From CAZYIW01 sp964647705 (GTDB lineage: Bacteria; Pseudomonadota; Gammaproteobacteria; PS1; Pseudothioglobaceae): 14,574 nucleotides of DNA. Positions 5,579 to 12,404 of this stretch are shown in pieces. The DNA lies in assembly GCA_964647705.1 (NCBI GenBank), contig CAZYIW010000030.1, positions 1-14,574 of the forward strand. Reading direction: 5' to 3'. Positions within the stretch are counted from its first letter, which is position 1, and each line of letters starts with the position of its first letter. The notes below the pieces were generated by a model that was not told where the DNA came from, made no database searches, and saw only the letters and a program-made list of their open reading frames with translations. The position numbers were made by a program, and so were the translations under genes.

Positions 5579-7477
5579 ATGGCGTTAACACGTAGAGATT
5601 TTATTAAAGTATTGGGTGCGGGTGCTTCAGCTGGGGTGATTGGTACAGGTTATGCTTATAGAGACAGTTTATTTGCTCAAGACAACATGTATGAGATTGC
5701 CAGATCAGGCAATGCGCGAATCTTGCACATTACCGATGTGCATGGAAACCTGTTGCCTAATTATTTCCGTGAGCCAAATGTAAACCTTGGATTGGGCGAC
5801 ACTTTTGGCAAATTACCGCATGTGGTTGGTAGCAAGCTATTAAACAAATTAGAAAGTATTGGTATTAAACCTGGCTCACCCGAAGCTTATGCATTTGCAT
5901 ATAACGATTTTGAAGAATTGGCCCATAAGTATGGCAAGACAGGTGGATTTGCTCAACTCAAAACTGTATTAGACTCTCTACGAGACAGTGCAGGAGGTAT
6001 TCAAAATACACTGACCGTTGACGGCGGTGATACTTGGCAAGGTTCGGGCACATCACTTTGGACACGAGGTGCAGATATGGTTGAGGCCTGTAATATCTTG
6101 GGCGTGGATGTCATGGTCGGCCATTGGGAATTCACCTATAAAGAGGCCGAAACACTCAGAAATATTGGTTTCTTCAAGGGCGACTTCTTGGGTCAAAACG
6201 TACGTATCTTAGAAGATGCCTTAATGGGTGATGAGTATTTTGCGATGACAGAGAAATACGATGGTAACGGTTTATACAGTGAAGACGATGCCTTACCGTT
6301 TAAGCCTTATGTGATTAAAAATGTGGGCGGTAATCGCATTGCGGTTATTGGACAGGCATTTCCAAGAACATCCAATGCCAATCCACAAAAATATTTCTTC
6401 CCAGATTGGTCGTTTGGCTTAAGAGAAGACGAAATGAGCGAGTTGGTTGCTGACATCCGTGAAAATGAAAAGCCTGATGCGGTGATTGTGGTCTCCCATA
6501 ATGGTATGGATGTGGATAAGAAGATGGCTTCTCGCGTCGTCGGTATTGATGCTATTTTTGGTGGACATACGCACGATGGTATGCCAATTCCAGTTGAAGT
6601 TAAAAACCCTGGTGGCACCACGATTGTAACTAACGCAGGTTGTTCGGGCAAATACGTGGGTGTAATGGACATGGATCTGCGCGATGGTAAGTTGCATGAT
6701 TATAAATATAAGATGTTGCCAATCTTAACCAATATGATTAAACCAAACGCTGAAATGACTTCATTTATCAACCAAACAAGAAGCAAAGTTTATGATACGG
6801 ATGTGATTGAAGCGCGTAGTTCAACAATGAGCAACAACCCAGACAGAGTCGGTAAAACTTATGATTCTATTCTTACTGAGAAACTTTGTACCACAGAACA
6901 AACACTCTACCGCCGTGGCAACTTTATGGGTACTTGGGATCAGGTGCTTGTTAACTCATTAAGAGAAGAACACGATGCAGATTTTGCCATGTCAGCAGGC
7001 GTGCGTTGGGGTACATCGGTGTTGGCTGGTCAAGACGTTACCATGGAAGATCTCATGACCAACACTTCAATGACTTATGGCGAAACTTACGTATCAGAAA
7101 TGAAGGGTTCACAAATCAAAGATGTGCTTGAAGGCATTGCTGAGAATTTATTTGTGCTTGACCCATATCTACAGTCGGGTGGTGATATGGTGAGAATGGG
7201 TGGACTGGACTACACCATTGATCCAGCAAAAGGCTTAGGTGAGCGCATTACAGATATAAAAGATGATGAAGGCACAGCAATTGATCCAAATAAATCTTAT
7301 AAGGTTTCTGGCTGGGCGCAAGTTGGCTCTGTGGGCAATGGACGCTTGATGTGGGACGTGGCTGCTGATTATCTACGTCGCCAAAAGCACCTAGATCTGA
7401 AGAAAGTCAATCATCCAACCATCAAAGGAGTGAAAGACAATCCAGGTATTGAAGATTATGCTGGTGAGTTAATTTAG
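5579..7477 (+). CDS. soxB: SoxB thiosulfohydrolase
   Basis: SoxB is the periplasmic hydrolase of the Sox pathway; it releases sulfate from the S-thiosulfonate carried by the SoxYZ cysteine arm. The 632-aa protein starts with a twin-arginine signal (TRRDFIKVLG at 4-13, then a Gly/Ala-rich segment), consistent with folded, metal-loaded export by Tat. The metallophosphoesterase/5'-nucleotidase core follows: Asp53 and His55 (ITDVHGN), Asp151 (VDGGDTWQG), VGHWEFTY at 180-187, His307 (VSHNG), and His330 and His332 (GGHTHDG). The GHWEF form, where classical 5'-nucleotidases have GNHEF, is typical of SoxB. The C-terminal 5'-nucleotidase domain is complete. In this family the site binds two Mn ions. 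The gene is monocistronic here: it has its own Shine-Dalgarno, a strong terminator after the TAG, and no soxXYZA or soxCD in view. SoxYZ, SoxXA and any reverse Dsr system must be encoded elsewhere. Confidence 0.97.
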   Translation: MALTRRDFIKVLGAGASAGVIGTGYAYRDSLFAQDNMYEIARSGNARILHITDVHGNLLPNYFREPNVNLGLGDTFGKLPHVVGSKLLNKLESIGIKPGSPEAYAFAYNDFEELAHKYGKTGGFAQLKTVLDSLRDSAGGIQNTLTVDGGDTWQGSGTSLWTRGADMVEACNILGVDVMVGHWEFTYKEAETLRNIGFFKGDFLGQNVRILEDALMGDEYFAMTEKYDGNGLYSEDDALPFKPYVIKNVGGNRIAVIGQAFPRTSNANPQKYFFPDWSFGLREDEMSELVADIRENEKPDAVIVVSHNGMDVDKKMASRVVGIDAIFGGHTHDGMPIPVEVKNPGGTTIVTNAGCSGKYVGVMDMDLRDGKLHDYKYKMLPILTNMIKPNAEMTSFINQTRSKVYDTDVIEARSSTMSNNPDRVGKTYDSILTEKLCTTEQTLYRRGNFMGTWDQVLVNSLREEHDADFAMSAGVRWGTSVLAGQDVTMEDLMTNTSMTYGETYVSEMKGSQIKDVLEGIAENLFVLDPYLQSGGDMVRMGGLDYTIDPAKGLGERITDIKDDEGTAIDPNKSYKVSGWAQVGSVGNGRLMWDVAADYLRRQKHLDLKKVNHPTIKGVKDNPGIEDYAGELI

Positions 7478-7496
7478 TTCTAGTCTATAGTTTTAC

Positions 7497-7521
7497 AAGC
7501 CCCGGTTTCCGGGGCTTTTTT
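7497..7521 (+). terminator. intrinsic terminator of soxB
   Basis: A 9-bp perfect GC-rich stem, AAGCCCCGG (7497-7505) and CCGGGGCTT (7509-7517), with a TTT loop is followed by a T-run to 7521. This is a textbook rho-independent terminator 20 nt after the soxB stop. It ends at the base just before the ATG at 7522 of the next gene. Confidence 0.93.
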
Positions 7522-8643
7522 ATGATGAAAATATTCAGCCTACTGTTTTTTTTATTTTCCGGTTTTGCCCACGCAGATGTCGTGAAACCCGCATTGGTAG
7601 AAATCTCGATCTTTAATGATAAAAAGGTAGAAATCTCGATTGATTTAAGTATCGAAGCAGTAATGACAGGCATTGGTACGCAATACAAAAATACCACCGA
7701 TGCACCCAATTCCGATCAATACGATGAGTTAAGGGCATTGGAAGCAGAAGCCTTGAGAGAACGTTTTAAGGGTTTTGAAAATGATTTTCTAAAACAGTTT
7801 CGTTTTTTGGTCAATGGTGAGAAAAAACCACTAACACTAAGCAATGTCTTTATTGATATTATTGGTTATAAACAACGTCCAAGAAAATCCACTCTAACTT
7901 ACACTACCCAGCTCAAACAATGGCCTAAAGTTTTGTTTTGGCAGTATCCCGAGGTCTATGGAGATAGCGCACTCAGGTGGCGAATCTACGAAAAAGACAA
8001 ATACACATGGAGTGATTGGAGTTGGTTAAGGGATGGAAAACCCAGTGGCAATATTGTCATTGATCACCCAGAACCCATGAGCGGCATGGATCGATTTAAC
8101 CAATTTGTCTCGATAGGTTTTGATCATGTTATCCCATTGGGTTGGGATCATATTCTGTTTATTGTCGGCATGGCACTGTCTTCATTGCTATGGAAAAGGT
8201 TGTTGCTATTGGTGACAACATTCACCTTGGCACATACATTCACCTTAGGGCTGGCTACCTATGGTTTGGTAGACGTACCTGCACGAATAGTAGAGCCATT
8301 AATTGCTTTTTCTATCGCTTATGTGGCAATAGAAAATTTAATCAAGCAGTCCTCCAGTCGACGCCAAAATATTATTGTATTTATTTTTGGTTTGATACAT
8401 GGGCTTGGTTTTGCCAGCATGCTTAAGACTTTTGAAATGCCAGCACAACACTTCTTTGTCACCTTATTAGGTTTTAACGTGGGTGTTGAAATTGCGCAGA
8501 TTGCCATCGTTTTATTTGTGGTTAGTATCGTGCTCGGCGCCAAAGCACTCAAACTCAATTACCACCAATTGCTGGTAACACCTATTTCGATTGTAATTGC
8601 GCTTATTGGTGTTTGGTGGGGTATAGAAAGAATAATTGCTTAA
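7522..8643 (+). CDS. HupE/UreJ_2-family membrane protein with exported N-terminal domain
   Basis: The 373-aa protein has a signal peptide (Lys3, then a Leu/Phe-rich core, predicted cleavage after AHA at about residue 18). A soluble, presumably periplasmic region of about 165 residues follows, rich in aromatic and charged residues (YTWSDWSWLRDG near its end). From about residue 195 it is the hydrophobic HupE/UreJ_2 domain with roughly five to six membrane segments and the family's conserved polar residues: His202 and His210 (FDH, WDHILF), His238 (FTLAHTFTL), Glu258, His293 (FGLIHGLGFA) and FNVGVE at 318-323. Relatives are thought to move metal ions such as nickel, but this branch is uncharacterised. 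No hydrogenase or urease gene is nearby. The start is fixed by the signal peptide (ATG at 7522 or 7525), although it directly abuts the soxB terminator. It converges on kdsD with no clear terminator between them. Confidence 0.85.
   Translation: MMKIFSLLFFLFSGFAHADVVKPALVEISIFNDKKVEISIDLSIEAVMTGIGTQYKNTTDAPNSDQYDELRALEAEALRERFKGFENDFLKQFRFLVNGEKKPLTLSNVFIDIIGYKQRPRKSTLTYTTQLKQWPKVLFWQYPEVYGDSALRWRIYEKDKYTWSDWSWLRDGKPSGNIVIDHPEPMSGMDRFNQFVSIGFDHVIPLGWDHILFIVGMALSSLLWKRLLLLVTTFTLAHTFTLGLATYGLVDVPARIVEPLIAFSIAYVAIENLIKQSSSRRQNIIVFIFGLIHGLGFASMLKTFEMPAQHFFVTLLGFNVGVEIAQIAIVLFVVSIVLGAKALKLNYHQLLVTPISIVIALIGVWWGIERIIA
7596..7640 (+). repeat. 15-bp direct repeat inside the HupE-like gene
   Basis: GGTAGAAATCTCGAT occurs at 7596-7610 and again at 7626-7640, exactly 30 bp (10 codons) apart and in frame, encoding VEISI twice just after the signal peptide. 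Identical codon use suggests a recent small duplication or a slippage-prone site. Confidence 0.7.
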
Positions 8644-8677
8644 GTTGTAACTTGAGCGATATAAGTAAAGAAATTTT

Positions 8678-9643
8678 TTAGATAATCTTTGCTTGCATCA
8701 GTGTGTGGGTATTTATCGCCCCGACCACCTGATTTTTATCATCCACCACAGGCAAAGAATTAAGATTAAACTCATCCATCATTTGCACGGCGACCACGGC
8801 CGGCTTATCCGCAGAGATTGACTTGCAATTAGCCGTCATCACCTCACCAATAGACAGACCTTGAATATCATGATTGCTCTCAAGTACACGGCGCAAATCA
8901 CCGTCGGTAAAAATCCCTAATAACTGTTGATTATCAACAATTAACACCATGCCCAATGCTTTTTGACTCATGATAAGTAGTGCATCCAAAAGCTTGGTGT
9001 TTTGATCAACAGTTGGAATATCATCACCAGTTTTCATGATATCTTTTACATAAGTTAAAAGGCGCCTGCCCAGTGCTCCTGAAGGGTGTGACCTAGCAAA
9101 ATCATCCGAACTAAAGCCTTTATCGGTTAAAAGACTCACAGCAATTGCATCACCCATGGCCAAAGCCACGGTTGTTGATGAGGTGGGTGCAAGGTTGTGT
9201 GGGCAAGCTTCTTTCTCTACAGTTACATCCAAGTGAACATCAGACGCATTGCCAATTGATGATTTTGGGTTGCCAGTCATAGCGATAATCGCCACGCCTA
9301 ATCGTTGAATGACCGGTATCACTGTCATAATTTCATCGGATTCACCTGAGTAGGAGATGGCAATTACCACATCACCCGGCTCAATCATGCCCAGATCACC
9401 GTGCCCCGCTTCACCCGGATGCACGAAAAAGGCAGGGGTGCCTGTTGAAGCCAGTGTTGCGGCAATTTTATTACCAATATGCCCAGATTTGCCCATGCCT
9501 ACCAATACCACTTTGCCTGAGCATTTTTGAATGAGTTCACAACTTTTGACAAAATTATCGTCAAGTTTTTCTGCCAATTGTGAAACTGCTTGAGCCTCAG
9601 TGAGAATTACCTCTTTTGCGGTATTGATAAGCAAATTAGACAC
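8678..9643 (-). CDS. kdsD: D-arabinose 5-phosphate isomerase (KdsD/KpsF family)
   Basis: KdsD interconverts D-ribulose 5-phosphate and D-arabinose 5-phosphate, the first step to Kdo for lipopolysaccharide, in the cytoplasm. The 321-aa protein (E. coli 328) has an N-terminal SIS sugar-isomerase domain (about 30-180) and two CBS domains (about 200-321). The residues reported as catalytic in E. coli KdsD (Lys59, Glu111, Glu152, His193) are all present with a constant -7 offset: Lys52 (GMGKSGHIG), Glu104, Glu145 and His186 (RSHPSGALGRRL). The start is GTG at 9643, supported by GGAGG 10 nt upstream. The start overlaps the end of the upstream transporter gene by 8 nt, so the two form an operon and are probably translationally coupled. 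The usual partners kdsC and lpt genes are not in view. Confidence 0.94.
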   Translation of the reverse strand: MSNLLINTAKEVILTEAQAVSQLAEKLDDNFVKSCELIQKCSGKVVLVGMGKSGHIGNKIAATLASTGTPAFFVHPGEAGHGDLGMIEPGDVVIAISYSGESDEIMTVIPVIQRLGVAIIAMTGNPKSSIGNASDVHLDVTVEKEACPHNLAPTSSTTVALAMGDAIAVSLLTDKGFSSDDFARSHPSGALGRRLLTYVKDIMKTGDDIPTVDQNTKLLDALLIMSQKALGMVLIVDNQQLLGIFTDGDLRRVLESNHDIQGLSIGEVMTANCKSISADKPAVVAVQMMDEFNLNSLPVVDDKNQVVGAINTHTLMQAKII

Positions 9644-10859
9644 GATCTAGTGACCTCCATTTTTGTGGAATACATTTAAAATCAGCCAAGCTGGCCATTA
9701 GGGCTTTAATAAAACTGGCTTCATCTTCATAGACCAACTGATAATAACGAATCTTCATGGTCAGAGCAGAACCAAAGATGATAAAACCCAGGGTAATCAT
9801 TGAGCCCAGAGAAAGTGTGGACACACCAGAAACCCCTTGACCGATGGTGCAGCCCATTGCCAACACACCACCAATACCCATTAACAATCCACTGATGATA
9901 TGATTGAAAAAATCACGCCAAGAACTAAACCATTCGATGCGTAAAGACTTACTAAAGAGTGCGTAGAAGAATGAACCTAACAAAACACCCAAGCCTGCAA
10001 TCAGTGCGAAGGTAATATAAGTTGTTTCAAGTGCATTGCTAACCCAAGCGGAAAAATGCCCGGACGGTGCAACAAAAGTGAGTGACTGAGCACCCAGTGC
10101 GTAAGGTCGCTCATCCATCATCTCAGCTTCTTCTAATAGCTCCTGCCCCATGGATCCGGCAGAGATACTCCAAGCAATAGCCACACAAACACCTATGGTT
10201 AAACCTGCCAAAATATTGTGTTTGTCCTTTCTAAAGGCGTCGGTTTTAAATAAATAAGCAATCAAACCCGCAGAGATAACAAAACCTAAGACCAGTTTGG
10301 TATTCAGTGCATCGGTTTGAGTAATACTGGCTGTGATTGCGCCCAAATCTTGTGAATAAATTTCATATTTGGTTAAGTCGATATCTAAAACACTGCTCCA
10401 TTGTAAAAAGACAGTATGCATAAAATCGGTAAACATCATCAAATATGCACCAAACGCCATCATCAGAAAAATAACAACCGATTTAAGATTGCCTGAGCCA
10501 ATTCGGACCAAGGTTTTGTTACCGCAACCCGAGCCAATGGTCATGCCAACGCCAAAAATAAAACCGCCTAAAACATAACGTAGCCAAGCAAAATTTGGTG
10601 TGTTGTAGGGCGGACTGGCGGTATCGTTACTTTGTGTTAGCGTCGAATCAATTAATGCCAAGTAAGAAAGGATGGTTACCAAAAATAAGGCCGATGCACT
10701 GGCTAAAAACCATGATTTGAGTCGAGCTGTTGAACCCATGTTAATCCAATCAGACACTGCTCCCATGGTGCAAAAATCAGTTTTACTAACCACCCAGCCC
10801 ATAATAAAAGTTGTAGCAAAAATCATCCACAGGATATTTTGATAAAGTTCAAGTTCCAT
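9636..10859 (-). CDS. YeeE/YedE-family sulfur-compound transporter (TsuA-like)
   Basis: This is a polytopic inner-membrane protein of 407 aa with two related halves of the sulphur transport (DUF395) type. Each half has a glycine-rich Cys motif: GVGMTIGSGCGN around Cys112 and GVLAMGCTIGQG around Cys337. A further Cys30 lies in the first membrane region (KTDFCTMG). In the thiosulfate transporter TsuA of Spirochaeta thermophila three conserved cysteines line the uptake path, and Cys30/112/337 appear to correspond. Uptake of thiosulfate or a related sulfur species into the cytoplasm is therefore likely, but the substrate is inferred. The start at 10859 has a strong Shine-Dalgarno, GGGGAG (10870-10865), 5 nt upstream. 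It leads a two-gene operon with kdsD (8-nt overlap) and is divergent from the phosphatase gene. soxB, encoding a thiosulfate-pathway enzyme, is about 2.2 kb away on the other strand. Confidence 0.88.
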   Translation of the reverse strand: MELELYQNILWMIFATTFIMGWVVSKTDFCTMGAVSDWINMGSTARLKSWFLASASALFLVTILSYLALIDSTLTQSNDTASPPYNTPNFAWLRYVLGGFIFGVGMTIGSGCGNKTLVRIGSGNLKSVVIFLMMAFGAYLMMFTDFMHTVFLQWSSVLDIDLTKYEIYSQDLGAITASITQTDALNTKLVLGFVISAGLIAYLFKTDAFRKDKHNILAGLTIGVCVAIAWSISAGSMGQELLEEAEMMDERPYALGAQSLTFVAPSGHFSAWVSNALETTYITFALIAGLGVLLGSFFYALFSKSLRIEWFSSWRDFFNHIISGLLMGIGGVLAMGCTIGQGVSGVSTLSLGSMITLGFIIFGSALTMKIRYYQLVYEDEASFIKALMASLADFKCIPQKWRSLDRV

Positions 10860-10889
10860 ACAGTCTCCCCAGTTATATGATTAAGCAAC

Positions 10890-10895
10890 ATTATA
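10890..10895 (-). promoter_or_regulatory. -10 box of the yeeE-kdsD operon
   Basis: A perfect TATAAT on the minus strand (10895-10890) would place the start near 10883 and give a leader of about 24 nt including the GGGGAG Shine-Dalgarno. No good -35 box is visible at 16-18 bp, so the promoter may be weak or activator-dependent. Confidence 0.5.
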
Positions 10896-10919
10896 AGTGA
10901 AGTTGATTGGAATTAACGA

Positions 10920-10925
10920 TATAAT
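10920..10925 (+). promoter_or_regulatory. -10 box of the phosphatase gene
   Basis: A perfect TATAAT at 10920-10925 predicts a start near 10932. The best -35 at 17 bp is GTGAAG (10897-10902), only a partial match. A transcript starting here cannot include an ATG at 10897, which supports the phosphatase start at 10954. Confidence 0.5.
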
Positions 10926-10953
10926 CAGCAAATTTCAATCGCTTAAAATAGCC

Positions 10954-11424
10954 ATGTCAAGGTATAAAATTTTGTTCGTTTGTATGGGCAATATTTGCCG
11001 TTCACCTACAGCCGAAGGTGCTTTTAGGAGTCAGGTAGAAAAACAAAATGTGGCAGAATTATTTGAGATTGATTCAGCCGGCACCCATGCCTATCATATT
11101 GGCAAACAGCCACACCAAAAATCGCAAAACAGCGCCTCTAAATATGGTGTTGATTTGTCTTACCAAACAGCACGACAAGTGCACGAGAGTGATTTTGAAT
11201 ATTTTGATCAAATTATTGCAATGGACAGTTCAAATCTTCAAGATCTTGAATGGATTTGCCCAAAAGAACATCAACATAAGCTCTCACTATTGCTTGATAA
11301 TTTACCTGATTCAAACGGTCAAAGCGTGCCAGATCCATACTTTGAGGGGGGTTTTGATCATGTATTTGAGCTGGTAAATCAGGCCAGTGGTTTTTTGCTT
11401 AAAAACCTATTAAAAAAACTCTAA
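10954..11424 (+). CDS. low-molecular-weight protein tyrosine phosphatase
   Basis: This is a cytoplasmic LMW-PTP/ArsC-fold phosphatase of 156 aa. The P-loop C-x5-R-S is present as CMGNICRS with nucleophile Cys10 and Arg16. The general acid lies in the DPY motif at Asp127 (VPDPYFEGG), followed by the usual helix (FDHVFELV). The reading frame is open upstream to 10897, but the ATG at 10954 (MSRYKILFVCMGN) matches the family N-terminus, and the candidate -10 at 10920-10925 would exclude the upstream start. In other bacteria such enzymes control tyrosine kinases of exopolysaccharide export. No partner kinase (Wzc/BY-kinase) is in view, so the target is unknown. An LMW arsenate reductase is a less likely alternative. 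The gene ends just 6 bp before the -35 of the rpsL promoter, with no terminator between them. Confidence 0.9.
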   Translation: MSRYKILFVCMGNICRSPTAEGAFRSQVEKQNVAELFEIDSAGTHAYHIGKQPHQKSQNSASKYGVDLSYQTARQVHESDFEYFDQIIAMDSSNLQDLEWICPKEHQHKLSLLLDNLPDSNGQSVPDPYFEGGFDHVFELVNQASGFLLKNLLKKL

Positions 11425-11430
11425 ATCTTG

Positions 11431-11460
11431 TTGACATAAACACTCTTAGCACAGTATAAT
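11431..11460 (+). promoter_or_regulatory. str operon (rpsL) promoter
   Basis: A perfect -35 TTGACA (11431-11436) and a perfect -10 TATAAT (11455-11460) are separated by 18 bp. This is the strongest promoter in the window, as expected for a ribosomal protein operon. Transcription should start near 11467, giving a leader of about 63 nt. Confidence 0.92.
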
Positions 11461-11472
11461 TCCCGTCTTTTC

Positions 11473-11500
11473 TGCGCCTGGAAATCGGCGCAAAATTTTT
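11473..11500 (+). promoter_or_regulatory. hairpin with U-run in the rpsL leader
   Basis: TGCGCC (11473-11478) and GGCGCA (11487-11492) form a perfect 6-bp stem with an 8-nt loop, followed by AAATTTTT (11493-11500). It lies within about 6 nt of the predicted mRNA 5' end. It could act as an attenuator, a 5' stabilising stem or a ribosomal protein binding site; its role is not known. Confidence 0.5.
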
Positions 11501-11529
11501 AAGAATATAAACTTGGAGTAAAAGCATTT

Positions 11530-11904
11530 ATGTCAACGATTAATCAATTGGTACGTAAGCCTAGAAAGAAAAAGATTTCTAAGAGCGATGTACCCGCATT
11601 AGACAGCTGTCCACAAAAACGCGGTGTTTGTACGCGTGTTTACACCACAACACCAAAAAAACCAAATTCTGCACTGAGAAAGGTTGCACGTGTTAGGTTG
11701 ACCAATGCTAATGAGGTAACTACCTACATTGGTGGAGAGGGGCATAACTTGCAAGAACACTCAGTGATTCTCATTCGTGGTGGTCGTGTTAAAGACTTAC
11801 CAGGTGTGCGTTATCACACAGTTCGTGGCACACTCGATACAACAGGTGTTGAAGGTAGAATGCAAGGGCGTTCTAAGTACGGCACACGTAAGCCTAAGAA
11901 ATAA
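11530..11904 (+). CDS. rpsL: 30S ribosomal protein S12
   Basis: S12 sits at the 30S decoding centre and helps control translational accuracy. The 124-aa protein has the same length as E. coli S12 and near-identical core blocks: KRGVCTRVYTTTPKKPNSA, YIGGEGHNLQEHSV and GGRVKDLPGVRYHTVRG. Lys43 in TTTPKKPNS and the Lys of GGRVKDLPG are the wild-type residues at the classical streptomycin-resistance sites, so a sensitive genotype is expected. The Shine-Dalgarno GGAG (11514-11517) is 12 nt from the ATG, rather distant. It is the first gene of the str operon. Confidence 0.99.
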   Translation: MSTINQLVRKPRKKKISKSDVPALDSCPQKRGVCTRVYTTTPKKPNSALRKVARVRLTNANEVTTYIGGEGHNLQEHSVILIRGGRVKDLPGVRYHTVRGTLDTTGVEGRMQGRSKYGTRKPKK

Positions 11905-11915
11905 AGGAAAGCATT

Positions 11916-12383
11916 ATGAGAAGAAGATCCGCACCCAAAAGAGAAATTTTGCCTGATCCTAAATTTGGTGATTTGGTATTGGCCAAGTTTGTAAATATCT
12001 TGATGCTTGATGGTAAAAAATCTGTTGCCGAGAGAATTGTCTATGATGCACTTGATACCATTGAATCAAAAGGCAACCCTGAGCCAATTGATACCTTTAA
12101 GCAAGCGTTAGACAATATTGGCCCTCAAGTAGAAATTAAATCTCGCCGTGTTGGTGGTTCAACTTACCAAGTACCGGTTGAAGTCAGAGCAGATCGTAAA
12201 ATGGCATTGGCCATGCGCTGGATTATTGAAGCGGCACGTAAGCGTGGTGAAAAAGGCATGAAGCTGAGATTGGCAGGTGAAGTATTAGATGCTGTACAAA
12301 ATCGTGGCAGCGCTTTTAAAAAGAAAGAAGACACACACAGAATGGCCGAAGCTAATAAGGCATTCGCTCACTTCCGTTGGTAA
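11916..12383 (+). CDS. rpsG: 30S ribosomal protein S7
   Basis: S7 nucleates assembly of the 30S head by binding the 3' major domain of 16S rRNA and contacts the E-site tRNA. The protein is 155 aa, the short form seen in E. coli K strains (156), with the conserved LPDPKFG, KSRRVGGSTYQVPVEV, ALAMRWI and HRMAEANKAFAH blocks. The Shine-Dalgarno AAGGAA lies 6 nt before the ATG. The gap to rpsL is only 11 nt, much shorter than the E. coli spacer where S7 binds to repress its own operon. Confidence 0.99.
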   Translation: MRRRSAPKREILPDPKFGDLVLAKFVNILMLDGKKSVAERIVYDALDTIESKGNPEPIDTFKQALDNIGPQVEIKSRRVGGSTYQVPVEVRADRKMALAMRWIIEAARKRGEKGMKLRLAGEVLDAVQNRGSAFKKKEDTHRMAEANKAFAHFRW

Positions 12384-12404
12384 TTCAGAAATAAGGACAC
12401 AGGC

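Noticed and set aside
6307..6697. Minus-strand open frames inside soxB (121 and 92 aa)
   Set aside because: They are antisense to conserved SoxB active-site coding, have no ribosome site and resemble no family.
8644..8677. AAGTTGTAACTT as a terminator between the HupE-like gene and kdsD
   Set aside because: The loop is too small for a stable hairpin and the T-run is offset, so it is not a convincing terminator in either direction.
10897..10953. N-terminal extension of the phosphatase from ATG 10897
   Set aside because: The family N-terminus starts at the 10954 ATG and a TATAAT -10 box lies inside the proposed extension.
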